Below, piece by piece: positions 34,162 through 44,288 of a stretch of 64,000 nucleotides of DNA (its first letter is position 1; every line of letters starts with the position of its first letter). The stretch comes from Aquimarina rhabdastrellae. GTDB lineage: Bacteria > Bacteroidota > Bacteroidia > Flavobacteriales > Flavobacteriaceae. The notes beneath the pieces were generated by a model. It searched no databases and had not been told where the DNA came from. It was given only the letters and a program-made list of their open reading frames with translations. The position numbers were made by a program, and so were the translations under genes. The stretch is from the NCBI GenBank assembly GCA_947387485.1, contig CANDNT010000003.1, positions 209,816 through 273,815 on the forward strand. Reading direction: 5' to 3'.

Positions 34162-35982
34162 TTAATTACTTAATCCTACACAAAACCAAGAAGTCCCATC
34201 ATAAATAAAACTAGCACTAGAATTAGTAGTTAAAACAACATCTGTGTTATTTGTTAACAAAACAGGTTGTGTTGCAGTACCACTATTATGCTTAATCGTT
34301 ACTCCTGCATTGCGCGTAGTAATTGTTATTTTTTGACCCGTAACTCCAGAAGTAAATCCATCTATAATTTGTTCTCCTATCGAGTTAAAAACCACATAGC
34401 TTTTTCCTGTTACATCATAATTTAATGTACTAGGTGTCGCGTCTGTAAAAGAAGTTAGGTTATAATTTACTATTTTAAAAGATAAAGCTTCATCAACTAT
34501 TACATTTTCAAACTTAGCAGTTCCTACTACTTCTAGTTCTTGACTTGGTATGGTTGTACCTATCCCTACTTTACCTTCGTTAGTAATTGTTACTCTTGTC
34601 GTATTTTGTGTTTGTAATGCAATCTCTCCTACTGTATCCGTATCGGTATCTGCTCCTATTACAGTACTTGCTTCATTAGCAATTCCTCCAGTTCCTGTAG
34701 CAATTCCTGTTAACCCAGATCCATCCCCTACAAAAGCATCAGCTTTTATATTTCCATTTACCTCTAATGCTGTTGAAGGAGTGTTTGTTCCTATTCCTAC
34801 ATTTCCAGTTCCATTAATATATAACGCATTATCTGGTGCTCCTGCTAGTACTTTAAAAGGTGTAGTACCTCCTGTAATATCCAAAATCGCAAAATGAGAT
34901 GTTCCACCATTCCTTGTCTCATTAGCTTCTAATTGCCAATCATTTGCTGGAAAAGTTCCCGATGGATCATCTGTATCATCAAACAATAATCTTGTATTAT
35001 TTTCTTTTATAATAACCGTATTAAAACCAAAATTCTCGCCATTTACAGCATCTTGACCTACAGCAAGGCTTTCTTGAATAATTACATCATTATTAATAGT
35101 TGCGTCTCCAGCTTCAAGAGTCCATAATCCCCCATTGTAAGTGATACTTCCTCCATCTATTGCTATAGCTGTATTGGTTTCATCTATGTATTTAAATCCT
35201 CCATTACCTGAGTTATCATAGTATAATGTTCCTGGTAATGTTGTGGCAGGTGTTCCTTCAAATAAGATTCCTCCACCTACTAATAATTTGGCTCCTGCAA
35301 AATCTGCACTTTCATCAACTCCTATTCCTACATTACCAACATTGTAAAATATATTCGTATTTGATTTTTCCCAGATTACATTATCTCCTTCTAATGCTGT
35401 ACCAGGAACAGTACCAAATCCAGGAAAAGAAACTTTTGCATTATTGGCTGTTACATCTGCAGCAAGTTGATCTAAATCGATATTAGTCGTAACCGAAATT
35501 AAATCTATTTTACTAGCTTGTTCTGTAGTAATCGTTGTTGGTTGATTAGTCAATGTATTATAATCTGCACTATCAGCAAAAGCTGCCGTTTTACTATGTA
35601 AAGCATATGGTACTGATAAAAGTTCATTTGTTCCAGAAATTGTATAATCTGTACCTCCCGTTGGGTCTATTTCAATTTTAAGAAAATATGCTCCACTTGT
35701 CCAATCAATTGTAGACAAATCTCCTACATTAGGAGCTACATCACCTATTCTCATTTGAATTAAACCTTCATTAGTTGTTGTCGGTGTTTGTACTTCTTCA
35801 TAGACTACAGTTCCTGTATTTGATCCTTGTAGAATACTTGTTCTTATTGTTATTTGTGTATCAAGAATTAACTCATTACTCGCATTTCTTATCAATGCTT
35901 GATAACTTATTTTCTCTGTAGATTGTGCTATTGCATTAATTAGAGAAAACATCATAAATAGTAACGTAATTATTTTTTTCAT
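34162..35982 (-). CDS. Exported tail-fibre-like protein B (tandem paralogue)
   Basis: A 606-residue paralogue of protein A with the same layout: signal peptide (ending AIAQ), N-terminal ISYQALIRNASNELILDT and GTVVYEEVQ, the linker DYNTLTNQPTTITTEQASK, fibre-like repeats (GNVGIGTNTPSTALEVNGN; ADAFVGDGSGLTGIATG) and the final VTGQKITITTRNAG domain. The shared order of features indicates tandem duplication. It starts 6 bases after the T9SS protein stop and is followed 12 bases later by protein A. Confidence 0.75.
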   Translation of the reverse strand: MKKIITLLFMMFSLINAIAQSTEKISYQALIRNASNELILDTQITIRTSILQGSNTGTVVYEEVQTPTTTNEGLIQMRIGDVAPNVGDLSTIDWTSGAYFLKIEIDPTGGTDYTISGTNELLSVPYALHSKTAAFADSADYNTLTNQPTTITTEQASKIDLISVTTNIDLDQLAADVTANNAKVSFPGFGTVPGTALEGDNVIWEKSNTNIFYNVGNVGIGVDESADFAGAKLLVGGGILFEGTPATTLPGTLYYDNSGNGGFKYIDETNTAIAIDGGSITYNGGLWTLEAGDATINNDVIIQESLAVGQDAVNGENFGFNTVIIKENNTRLLFDDTDDPSGTFPANDWQLEANETRNGGTSHFAILDITGGTTPFKVLAGAPDNALYINGTGNVGIGTNTPSTALEVNGNIKADAFVGDGSGLTGIATGTGGIANEASTVIGADTDTDTVGEIALQTQNTTRVTITNEGKVGIGTTIPSQELEVVGTAKFENVIVDEALSFKIVNYNLTSFTDATPSTLNYDVTGKSYVVFNSIGEQIIDGFTSGVTGQKITITTRNAGVTIKHNSGTATQPVLLTNNTDVVLTTNSSASFIYDGTSWFCVGLSN

Positions 35983-35988
35983 CAGGCT

Positions 35989-36474
35989 TTATTTTTTGAT
36001 AATTTTAAACGACTTTAATTTTTTATTTCCTTGATTTACATTCAATAAGTATATCCCAGCTCCTTGATTTTGTAAATTAATTTGTAATTGTTGCTGACCT
36101 ACTTTTGCTTTCTCAATAAATCTTCCTTGTATATCATATAATGCATATGTTATATTATCAAGTTCCAAGTTTTTTAATGTAAGTTCTATCTTATCTACAG
36201 TAGGATTAGGATACACAACGGCTTTTAAATCAATTGCGGTAAACTCCGGATTATCCAGTGTAATCACCTCAATTGATTGTTGTAATCCTTCTGTAATCTT
36301 TCCCGTATTGCTTTCAAAATGAGAATAAAATTGTTGTCCAATAGAGAAGCTAACTGTTCCTCCATTACCTGTAATGTCTTTTCCTGCTATTACAGTACTT
36401 TGTTGTGCATAAGAATATATACAACACGTCCATAATAATAAAAAACTGATCCTTCGTAGTGTTTTCAAAATCAT
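35989..36474 (-). CDS. Small T9SS type A sorting-domain protein
   Basis: A 161-residue exported protein. A signal peptide ending SYAQQ and a short glycine-rich domain (GKDITGNGGTVSFSIGQQFY) precede a C-terminal T9SS sorting domain: VVYPNPTVDKIELTL, YALYDIQGRFIEKAKV and GAGIYLLNVNQGNKKLKSFK. It is first in the operon with the two fibre-like proteins. It could anchor or cap the fibres at the surface, which is inference. Confidence 0.85.
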   Translation of the reverse strand: MILKTLRRISFLLLWTCCIYSYAQQSTVIAGKDITGNGGTVSFSIGQQFYSHFESNTGKITEGLQQSIEVITLDNPEFTAIDLKAVVYPNPTVDKIELTLKNLELDNITYALYDIQGRFIEKAKVGQQQLQINLQNQGAGIYLLNVNQGNKKLKSFKIIKK

Positions 36475-36722
36475 AATCTATTGTTTTAGAGTAGTTTCAA
36501 CACAACATAAAATACATTATATCAACTATTTAATCGAGGTAAATATAATAAGAATATGGTCTAAAGATTTTTTATTTTTAAGATAATTAGTACTTCTTTA
36601 TTTTCTGTACCTAAAAAACGTTTTGCCTCTTTTTTTACTTTAATTTAATGTTAAATAGCATCTTAGTCATGTAGTTTACATACATTTCTGTATATTTAGA
36701 ATATCAACACAACACCATATTT

Positions 36723-37604
36723 TTGAATCCGTTAAAGACATTACTTTACTTTTCAATATTTAAGTACCCTCTTCTAATTGAAGAGGTTTTTGAATATTCT
36801 AACACTTCATCAATAGAAGAGACCTCTATATTTCTTGACGAATATCTTAATGAAGGAGTCATTTTTAAAATTGGTAATTACTATTTATGCGAAAATGAAC
36901 CTTCTTATATTGATCGCAGATTAAAGGGTAATCAAATGGCTAAAGCTATTTTTTATAAAGCTGAAAAAGTTTCTAAGTTTATAGCCAAATTCCCCTATGT
37001 TTCAGCTGTAGGTATTTCTGGTTCTTTATCCAAAGGATATTATGATGAAAATGGTGATATTGATTTTTTTATCATTACCTCATCTAATCGTTTATGGATT
37101 GCTCGTACATTGCTAATCTTATACAAAAAACTATTCCTATTTAATTCAAAAAAATATTTCTGTGTCAATTATTTTGTAAGTGAAGATGCTCTGGAAATTC
37201 AAGAAAAAAATCAATTTACAGCGACAGAAGTTGTCACTTTGATTCCGATGTATGGACAAATTGCTTTTCAAAAATTTTATAAAAAAAATCGATGGATCAA
37301 TTCGTTTTATACCAATAAAAATGTTGTTGGAATTGAACAAACACAAAGCATAAAAAAATCTTGGGCTATTTTATTATTTCAGCAATTGTTACAATATCGT
37401 ATTGGAGATTATATCGATCATTCCCTTCTTAAATTAACTTTAAGAAAATGGAAACAAAAATTTAGTCATCTAGATGCTAAGAACTTTAAAGTAGCTATGA
37501 AATCCACCAAAAATATTTCTAAACACCATCCACAGAATTATCAAAAAAAGGTAATTGATATTCTTGATGAACGTTATGAAAAAGTGTTATTAAAAATTAA
37601 TTAA
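36723..37604 (+). CDS. Nucleotidyltransferase-fold protein
   Basis: A 293-residue protein. Residues about 97-118 (GISGSLSKGYYDENGDIDFF) have the GS-x-KG ... DxD pattern of the polymerase-beta nucleotidyltransferase fold. The N-terminal 80 residues look like a winged helix (LLYFSIFKYPLLIEEVFEYS). The only start is TTG at 36723. It heads the radical SAM cluster and ends 9 bases before the first radical SAM start. Such proteins transfer NMP to proteins, sugars or antibiotics; substrate unknown. Confidence 0.75.
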   Translation: MNPLKTLLYFSIFKYPLLIEEVFEYSNTSSIEETSIFLDEYLNEGVIFKIGNYYLCENEPSYIDRRLKGNQMAKAIFYKAEKVSKFIAKFPYVSAVGISGSLSKGYYDENGDIDFFIITSSNRLWIARTLLILYKKLFLFNSKKYFCVNYFVSEDALEIQEKNQFTATEVVTLIPMYGQIAFQKFYKKNRWINSFYTNKNVVGIEQTQSIKKSWAILLFQQLLQYRIGDYIDHSLLKLTLRKWKQKFSHLDAKNFKVAMKSTKNISKHHPQNYQKKVIDILDERYEKVLLKIN

Positions 37605-37613
37605 TTATTGTGT

Positions 37614-39083
37614 ATGGAAACTTTGGATATCCTTTTTTCTCATTCATATTATTATCCTTTTGATCCTAAACAATGGAAAAATAAAACGCCATATCCTCCT
37701 CTAGGAACTTTATATGCTGCTTCATTTTTAAAGGAGGCTGGTTATGCAGTTGATCTTTTTGACACTAATCTTATTCAAGATCCATTTTTGGTTCAACCAC
37801 ATCTAGAACAACGTAAACCTAAATTTTTCGTACTATATGATGACGGTTTTAATTACCTAACAAAAATGTGTTTGACCGCAATGAGAGAAGCTGCTTTTGA
37901 AATGATTCAAATAGCAAAAAAACTAGATTGTCATATCATCGTTTCTAGTTCGGATGCTACAGATCATTATGATAAATATCTCAATGCTGGTGCAGATATT
38001 ATTATTCAAGGAGAAGGTGAGATTACACTCAAAACACTAATTGATACCTTATCTAGTAATAATGATATTTCACATATTTCTGGTATTGTATACAAAAAAG
38101 ACAATGATATAATCCAAAATCCCAAACGACCAGTATTACAAGATTTAGATCAACTACCAATGCCTGCATGGGATTTAATTGATATTGATTCTTATAAAAC
38201 TATTTGGAAACAAGGTAAACATCCTTTTACACTTAACCTTGCTACTACTAGAGGTTGCCCTTATAAATGTAATTGGTGTGCAAAGCCTATTTATGGCAAC
38301 CGATATAATTCGCATTCTCCTGCTTATATTGCTGATCATATTCAGTATTTAACAACTACTTTTAACGTTGATCGCTTCTGGATGTGTGATGATATTTTTG
38401 GTTTAAAACCAAATTGGGTACAAGAGTTTAATCAAGAGTTAAAGAGTAGAAACCTAGATATTTCGTACTATATTCAAAGTCGTGTAGATCTTTTACTCAA
38501 AGAAGATACTATAGATGCTCTTGCAGAAAGTGGTCTTGAAGAAGTTTGGGTAGGTGCAGAAAGTGGTTCTCAAACTATTCTCGACGCTATGGACAAAGGA
38601 ACTTCTGTTTCTCAAATTTATGAAGCGACAAAATTATTAAAAGAGAAAAATATAAATGTTGCCTTTTTTATTCAGTTTGGTTATTTAAACGAAACTAAAG
38701 AAGATATTGCTAAAACAATACAAATGATCAAGGAATTAGTTCCTGATAATATTGGGATATCTGTTTCTTATCCTTTACCTGGTACAAAGTTTTATGAAAA
38801 GGTAAAAGATGACTTAAAACTAAAAGCAAATTGGACAGATTCTGATGATCTTGCAATGCTTTTTAAAGGTAGCTTCAACTCTAACTTTTATAAGAAACTA
38901 CATCGTTATGTGCATAAAGAGTATCGTATAAGTCAAGCTTTACAAAACTTAAAGAAATTATTTAAACATCCATCATCAATCCATAAAAACGAGTTAAGAT
39001 CTATATTTTTATTAGGCTATTACATTCCTTCAGCATTTATAGATAATATTCAACTTAAAAATATGGAACATACTAATGTCTAA
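37614..39083 (+). CDS. B12-binding radical SAM protein 1
   Basis: A 489-residue enzyme of the BchE-like class. The N-terminal cobalamin-binding-type Rossmann domain covers residues about 1-145 (PYPPLGTLYAASFLKEAGY; AGADIIIQGEGE). The radical SAM core has the [4Fe-4S] motif CPYKCNWC (C215, C219, C222) and later VWVGAESGSQTILDAMDKG and FIQFGYLNETKEDI. These enzymes methylate or rearrange unactivated carbon or phosphorus centres, or form rings. The ATG at 37614 is used instead of TTG at 37608. Its end overlaps the next methyltransferase by 8 bases. Substrate unknown. Confidence 0.9.
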   Translation: METLDILFSHSYYYPFDPKQWKNKTPYPPLGTLYAASFLKEAGYAVDLFDTNLIQDPFLVQPHLEQRKPKFFVLYDDGFNYLTKMCLTAMREAAFEMIQIAKKLDCHIIVSSSDATDHYDKYLNAGADIIIQGEGEITLKTLIDTLSSNNDISHISGIVYKKDNDIIQNPKRPVLQDLDQLPMPAWDLIDIDSYKTIWKQGKHPFTLNLATTRGCPYKCNWCAKPIYGNRYNSHSPAYIADHIQYLTTTFNVDRFWMCDDIFGLKPNWVQEFNQELKSRNLDISYYIQSRVDLLLKEDTIDALAESGLEEVWVGAESGSQTILDAMDKGTSVSQIYEATKLLKEKNINVAFFIQFGYLNETKEDIAKTIQMIKELVPDNIGISVSYPLPGTKFYEKVKDDLKLKANWTDSDDLAMLFKGSFNSNFYKKLHRYVHKEYRISQALQNLKKLFKHPSSIHKNELRSIFLLGYYIPSAFIDNIQLKNMEHTNV

Positions 39084-39858
39084 TGATTTTGATACTGCAG
39101 CATTACATTATGATAATGTATTTACTAATTCTAAAATTGGTAAAGCACAACGAGATATGGTTTACTCTTATCTACAATCAATATTTAAAACATCACAAAA
39201 ACTCTCTATACTCGAACTCAATTGTGGTACAGGTGAAGATGCTATAAATTTTGCTCAAAAAGGTCATAACGTTATTGCTACAGATATTTCTGAGAAAATG
39301 ATAGCTATAGCTAATGCTAAAAAACACCCAAACTCATTAGTATTTAAAACGCTAGATATTAATCAACTTTCGGCGCAATCCTTTGCAAATAAATTTGATC
39401 TTATATTCTCTAATTTTGGAGGGTTAAATTGTCTTAACTCTTCTCAACTTAATTCTTTTATTCGAAAAGCTTCAAAATTGTTATCTCCTAATGGTAAGTT
39501 AATCCTTGTGATCATGCCTAAATATTGTTTATGGGAACGTTTTTATTTTTTTATAAAAGGAGCATCACAAAAGGCTATTCGTAGGAATAGTTCTAAAGCA
39601 GTTTTAGCAAATGTTGACGGCATACAAGTTCCAACTTGGTATTATAATCCTAAAGATATTATTTCTTTCGCCAAAGAAAGTTATACTATAAACCAAATCA
39701 GACCTATCGGATTATTTATTCCGCCATCTTATCTAGAGGCTTCTTTTATAAGTTCTACTCCTTTTTTACATATTTTCAAGAATTTAGATCGCTATCTAAA
39801 GCATATAACTTTGGCTAAATATGCTGATCACTTTTTAATTGAGTTACAAAAGAAATGA
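39076..39858 (+). CDS. Class I SAM methyltransferase A
   Basis: A 260-residue methyltransferase. ILELNCGTGEDAINFAQKGH is the SAM loop, VIATDISEKMI the acidic motif, and FDLIFSNFGGLNCL motif IV. It overlaps radical SAM protein 1 by 8 bases and radical SAM protein 2 by 4 (ATGA), so the three are translationally coupled. An O- or N-methyl transfer to a cluster intermediate is likely; the acceptor is unknown. Confidence 0.88.
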   Translation: MSNDFDTAALHYDNVFTNSKIGKAQRDMVYSYLQSIFKTSQKLSILELNCGTGEDAINFAQKGHNVIATDISEKMIAIANAKKHPNSLVFKTLDINQLSAQSFANKFDLIFSNFGGLNCLNSSQLNSFIRKASKLLSPNGKLILVIMPKYCLWERFYFFIKGASQKAIRRNSSKAVLANVDGIQVPTWYYNPKDIISFAKESYTINQIRPIGLFIPPSYLEASFISSTPFLHIFKNLDRYLKHITLAKYADHFLIELQKK

Positions 39859-41240
39859 GTATACTATTAACCCATGCATATCACCTTTATGAAGATCACA
39901 AAGAACAATCGATCATGAGACCGTATGTTCCTTTAGGGTTATTATATATTTCTGCTTATCTGAATCAGTATCAAGTTGAAAACTTTCTTTATGATTCTAC
40001 GTTTTATAGTCCAGAGGAGCAACTTTCTTATATTTCAGAAAAACAACCCAAAGTTGTAGCTATATATACAAACTTAATGACTAAAATTAATGTCATTAAA
40101 CTCATTAAAATATTAAAATCTGATGCTCGCTATGGCTATCCTAAAATTATATTAGGCGGTCCAGATATCACCTATAATACTTCGAATTATTTACATGCTG
40201 GAGCTGATGTTTTAGTAATTGGTGAAGGAGAACAAACAACATTAGAGTTATATCTTGCCATTGTTCAAAATACATCATTACATCTCGTTAATGGTATCGC
40301 TTTTATTGAAAATAAAGAGGTTATAAAAACCCCACCAAGAACAAAAATTAAAGATTTATCCACGCTTCCTTTGCCTAATAGAGCAGCTGTTCCTATTGAT
40401 AAATATTTAAACATTTGGAAAACATATCACGGAAAAAGCTCTATGACGGTAAGTACACAACGTGGTTGCCCATATACTTGTAAATGGTGTAGTACAGCTG
40501 TTTATGGTCAAAGTTATAGAAGACGACCTGCTCATCTTGTTGCTTCAGAATTAGCTATGCTTAAACAAGCCTATCAACCAGACAGTATTTGGTTTGTTGA
40601 TGATGTTTTTACTGTGAGTCATAAGTGGTTAAAAAACTTTCATCGTGAAGTAATTAAACAAGATGCCATAATTCCTTTTGAATGTATCACTAGAGCAGAA
40701 CGTTTAAATGATGAAGTTTTACAACTTCTTAAAGAAATTGGTTGTTTTAGGATTTGGATAGGAGCCGAAAGTGGTTCTCAGAAAATTATAGATGCAATGG
40801 ATAGGCGTGTGGATGTTGATGTAGTTAAAAGTGCTATCCAAAAAACCAATATGCTTGGTATGGAAACTGGAACTTTTATTATGGTAGGTTACCCAGGAGA
40901 AGACGAAAAAGACATCAAAGATACGATTACATATCTTAAAGCTGCCAATCCCACTCATTTTACAATTACAATTGCATATCCTATAAAAGGTACTTCTTTA
41001 TATAGCGAAATTCAAGATCAAATTACGGTACAACCTAATTGGGAAACTTCTACAGATCGTGATATTGACTTTAAACGTACTTATAACCGTAAATTTTATA
41101 CTTATGCTGTAAAACGTATTGTAAACGAAGTGAATTTTCATAAAGAACTACTTAAAGGTCAACATAAAAATCTCTGGCAATCTTTTAAATTAAAAACTAA
41201 ATCTATTCTAGCTTATACTGGAATGAAACTCTATAAATGA
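39855..41240 (+). CDS. B12-binding radical SAM protein 2
   Basis: A 461-residue paralogue of radical SAM protein 1. The N-terminal B12-type domain has PYVPLGLLYISAYLNQYQ and AGADVLVIGEGEQTT; the cluster motif is CPYTCKWC (C205, C209, C212); the core then shows FVDDVFTV, FRIWIGAESGSQKIIDAMD and FIMVGYPGEDEKDI. It overlaps the previous and following genes by 4 bases each. Together with protein 1 it forms two radical SAM/methyltransferase pairs in one operon. Confidence 0.9.
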   Translation: MSILLTHAYHLYEDHKEQSIMRPYVPLGLLYISAYLNQYQVENFLYDSTFYSPEEQLSYISEKQPKVVAIYTNLMTKINVIKLIKILKSDARYGYPKIILGGPDITYNTSNYLHAGADVLVIGEGEQTTLELYLAIVQNTSLHLVNGIAFIENKEVIKTPPRTKIKDLSTLPLPNRAAVPIDKYLNIWKTYHGKSSMTVSTQRGCPYTCKWCSTAVYGQSYRRRPAHLVASELAMLKQAYQPDSIWFVDDVFTVSHKWLKNFHREVIKQDAIIPFECITRAERLNDEVLQLLKEIGCFRIWIGAESGSQKIIDAMDRRVDVDVVKSAIQKTNMLGMETGTFIMVGYPGEDEKDIKDTITYLKAANPTHFTITIAYPIKGTSLYSEIQDQITVQPNWETSTDRDIDFKRTYNRKFYTYAVKRIVNEVNFHKELLKGQHKNLWQSFKLKTKSILAYTGMKLYK

Positions 41241-41998
41241 TAATGCACCTAAATAGTTTATACGTCAAAAATAATGTTCACTTTCTCACTGCCGTTCAAT
41301 CTGACTTTTCTGATCTTTATATTGCTGTGCGAACAAAAGAACAACGTATTCTTACTGTAGCACAAATACAGTCTTTACCGTACCTGGATGCACTTTCTCC
41401 AAATGCTGCTGAGTGGAAATTAAGACAAAAATCTACTTCACGGTTTATCGATTATTTAAAAAGTAAAAAAGCTCCATTATCTATTTTGGATATCGGTTGT
41501 GGTAATGGCTGGTTTTCACACTTATTAGCAAAAGCTTCTCCTTTATCTCATGTTATTGGGCTTGATGTTAATACAGATGAACTTTTTCAAGCATCAAAAA
41601 TATTTAATCGACAAAACCTCAACTATGCTTATGGAGATATTTTTAATCTCAATGCCTTTGAAGGTCAATTTGATTGTATAACACTTAATGCTTGTGTTCA
41701 GTATTTTTCTGATTTTGATCACTTATTTGCTACACTAAAGTCTTTTTTAAAACCTCATGGTGAAATTCATATCATTGATAGTCCTTTTTATCTTCAAAAA
41801 GATCTAGCTGCTGCTAAAGAACGAACTCATGAATATTATAGTCAGTTAGGTTATCCTGAAATGGCTACATATTATTTTCACCATTCTTATGCATCTATCA
41901 AAGATTTTGAAATATTATACAAACCTCAAAGAAGTGTTATCAATAAATTATGGGGTAAAAAAGATAGTCCATTTATGTGGCTGTGCTATAAAAATTGA
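41237..41998 (+). CDS. Class I SAM methyltransferase B
   Basis: A 253-residue methyltransferase with ILDIGCGNGWFSHLLAK (SAM loop), VIGLDVNTDEL and FDCITLNACVQYF. It overlaps radical SAM protein 2 by ATGA and ends the first plus-strand operon. No terminator separates it from the convergent radical SAM protein 3, only 7 bases away. Confidence 0.88.
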   Translation: MIMHLNSLYVKNNVHFLTAVQSDFSDLYIAVRTKEQRILTVAQIQSLPYLDALSPNAAEWKLRQKSTSRFIDYLKSKKAPLSILDIGCGNGWFSHLLAKASPLSHVIGLDVNTDELFQASKIFNRQNLNYAYGDIFNLNAFEGQFDCITLNACVQYFSDFDHLFATLKSFLKPHGEIHIIDSPFYLQKDLAAAKERTHEYYSQLGYPEMATYYFHHSYASIKDFEILYKPQRSVINKLWGKKDSPFMWLCYKN

Positions 41999-42005
41999 AT
42001 TCTAT

Positions 42006-43421
42006 TTAAGATAATTCTTGTTTAGTCAAAAACAGATCTATAAGTCTCTTTTCAAATGAAAATTTAAACATATTATTTTTGCACCTCCATTGAGCTAAAA
42101 CCTGAATGGGCTTATAAATGATTTTTTGCTTTGTATAAGCTAATTTTAAATAAAACTTGAATTTCTCAAAGAAAGCATATTTCTCTTGGCTTACCCATGG
42201 TCCAGATGATCCCACATAATCAAAATCAGACCACTCTTGGGTTGTTTGAGGTAACACATATCCTTTCTTTAAAACATCCTCGGTTATTTTTGAACCTGGA
42301 TAAGGTTTAAAATAAAAGATTGGTGTTGAAAAATCTGGGTGCATACTATTGAGTTCTTTAGCCACTTTTACAGTACCTTCAATACTCTTTGCAGTTTCTT
42401 CAGGAAAACCTACGATAAAAGGAAATATTACAGAAATCCCTAATTGTTTACATCGTTCTGCGCATAGATACACCTGTTCTATTTTTATGTCCTTTTTTAA
42501 CCAATCCATCATCTCTTGAGAACCACTTTCTACTCCTATCAATAACCTTCGTAATCCCGACGCTGCACAAGTTTTAAAATCATCCAAGCTCATTCTTGAC
42601 CCCTGATCAGCTCTCATCGTTGCTGCCCAACTAAACTTCAATTTCTTTTTGATGATCAATTCTGCAATTTCGATAACTCGATCTCTATAAGTAAAATAAG
42701 TCTCATCTTGAAGGTTTAAATCTGTAAACTTATATTTATGATACAGGTTTTCTAGTTTATTCACCATTACTTCTGGTGAAATCGCAGTCCATTTTCTGTT
42801 ATATACAAATGGATCTGCACAAAAACTACATCGAAAATAACACCCTGTAGATGATATGTAATCTAGTTGACGGTTACCTTTTTTTTCAAAATAAGCTTCA
42901 ACGTCTATCAACTCATAATTTATATCAGCAAAAGTGTCCATTGCTATTATAGTACGAGGTGCATTTTTGATGATTTCGTTATTAGTATCTCTATAACAAA
43001 TCCCTTTGATATTTTTTAAGTCTCCTTTTTTATCTAATGTATCTACTAATTCCTTAAAAGTTTGTTCTCCTTGTCCTTGAACTGTAATATCTACATTAGG
43101 TTCATCTATTAATGTTTGTTTAGGAAATAACGAAGTATGCCATCCTCCCCAAATTATCGGAATTTCTTTATTGTTATTTTTAATCTCATTTGTTATTGCC
43201 AATGCATCTTTTATAGGACTTCCTGTAAGTACTGTCATACCTACACAAATTGCTTGATCTAGATGTTTTTTAATTTCTTTAATAGGATGGTCTACTAATC
43301 GACCATCAACAATAATCACCTCATATTTATTGAAATCTAAAACTGAACCTATAGCTAATAATGCTAGTGGCATATCAAAAAATACAGCTTTAGGATTATA
43401 TAATATCACTTTTTTTCTCAC
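42006..43421 (-). CDS. B12-binding radical SAM protein 3
   Basis: A 471-residue enzyme. The N-terminus (MRKKVILYNPKAVFFDMPLA) and VQGQGEQTFKELVD form the B12-type domain; the cluster motif is CYFRCSFC (C194, C198, C201), followed by LQDETYFTYRD, RRLLIGVESGSQEMMDWLKK and IVGFPEETAKSI. It starts with GTG and is transcribed opposite to proteins 1 and 2, 49 bases after methyltransferase C. The Tyr-Phe in its CxxxCxxC loop separates it from proteins 1 and 2, suggesting a different substrate or earlier divergence. Confidence 0.9.
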   Translation of the reverse strand: MRKKVILYNPKAVFFDMPLALLAIGSVLDFNKYEVIIVDGRLVDHPIKEIKKHLDQAICVGMTVLTGSPIKDALAITNEIKNNNKEIPIIWGGWHTSLFPKQTLIDEPNVDITVQGQGEQTFKELVDTLDKKGDLKNIKGICYRDTNNEIIKNAPRTIIAMDTFADINYELIDVEAYFEKKGNRQLDYISSTGCYFRCSFCADPFVYNRKWTAISPEVMVNKLENLYHKYKFTDLNLQDETYFTYRDRVIEIAELIIKKKLKFSWAATMRADQGSRMSLDDFKTCAASGLRRLLIGVESGSQEMMDWLKKDIKIEQVYLCAERCKQLGISVIFPFIVGFPEETAKSIEGTVKVAKELNSMHPDFSTPIFYFKPYPGSKITEDVLKKGYVLPQTTQEWSDFDYVGSSGPWVSQEKYAFFEKFKFYLKLAYTKQKIIYKPIQVLAQWRCKNNMFKFSFEKRLIDLFLTKQELS

Positions 43422-43470
43422 ACTATACTTATATCTCTTAAAAATAATTATTTAGCATTACATCTTACTA

Positions 43471-44193
43471 TTATTTTTCATTTATATCGCTTAGCTTCCA
43501 TACACCTAATGACTTCTTCTTAAACTCTTTTGCAAACCTTTGCTCGCAATACTCTTCAATATATAGTATCGGTTTTGGAAAATTAAAAGGTGATTTTTCG
43601 AGATTAATTGGTCTCCATTCTCCTGTTTTTATATCATAATTAAATTTATGTTCTCTAAATGTAGTTAGTAACACATATGTCGCTGATGATTTTTTGAGAT
43701 TTAAAATAGCTTCTTTAATGTCCTTATAAGAGAAATGGACCAGGCAATCTCTACATATAATCAAACCTGAAGCAGGTAACTCATCACTCAATAAATTTTT
43801 CTCTACAAAAGCAACTTTATCATCTTTATAGTCTTCATTATTTTTAGCTATCAACTCACTTACAATGTCTGCACCTATATATTCTACATCTTCTAATATC
43901 GTATGTTTCATCCAGTGATAATCTCCACAAGGAATGTCTAATATCTTTTTAATTTTATTTTGAATTACAAAATCTTGAATCCCTAATCGAACTTGTTTTG
44001 TTTGCTCAATTGAAGAACCTGGCCCCGAAACACTCTCCTTATTTTTCCAATATTCGGTATTATAAATAGTTGTAAAAATGTTTTTTACTGCTTCTTTCTG
44101 CTCACTTTTAAAAAGTACATTACTTTTTATTTTTCGATATAAATCAACACTATCTAACGGAAATACTTTTCTTACTAGTTTTTTAAAACTCAT
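43471..44193 (-). CDS. Class I SAM methyltransferase C
   Basis: A 240-residue methyltransferase. The SAM loop is KILDIPCGDYHWMKH, an uncommon DIPCGD form, with YIGADIVSELI as the acidic motif and ICRDCLVHFSYKDI as motif IV. It precedes radical SAM protein 3 on the minus strand, keeping the radical SAM plus methyltransferase pairing although in the opposite order. Confidence 0.85.
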   Translation of the reverse strand: MSFKKLVRKVFPLDSVDLYRKIKSNVLFKSEQKEAVKNIFTTIYNTEYWKNKESVSGPGSSIEQTKQVRLGIQDFVIQNKIKKILDIPCGDYHWMKHTILEDVEYIGADIVSELIAKNNEDYKDDKVAFVEKNLLSDELPASGLIICRDCLVHFSYKDIKEAILNLKKSSATYVLLTTFREHKFNYDIKTGEWRPINLEKSPFNFPKPILYIEEYCEQRFAKEFKKKSLGVWKLSDINEK

Positions 44194-44288
44194 TACTTCT
44201 TCTTTTTCATATCTCTAATTTCCTAATAATTTATTATTTTCAAGAACAATTAGTTATAAGTTTTTTAGCACTATTAAGAATTTCTTTA

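Noticed and set aside
35226..35486. Leucine/histidine-rich 86-codon frame opposite fibre-like protein B
   Set aside because: It is an antisense shadow inside a repetitive beta-rich gene with no own signals.
32362..36474. Tail-fibre-like repeats as a phage or contractile-injection remnant
   Set aside because: Both proteins have Sec signal peptides and sit in an operon with a T9SS cargo; no other tail genes are present.
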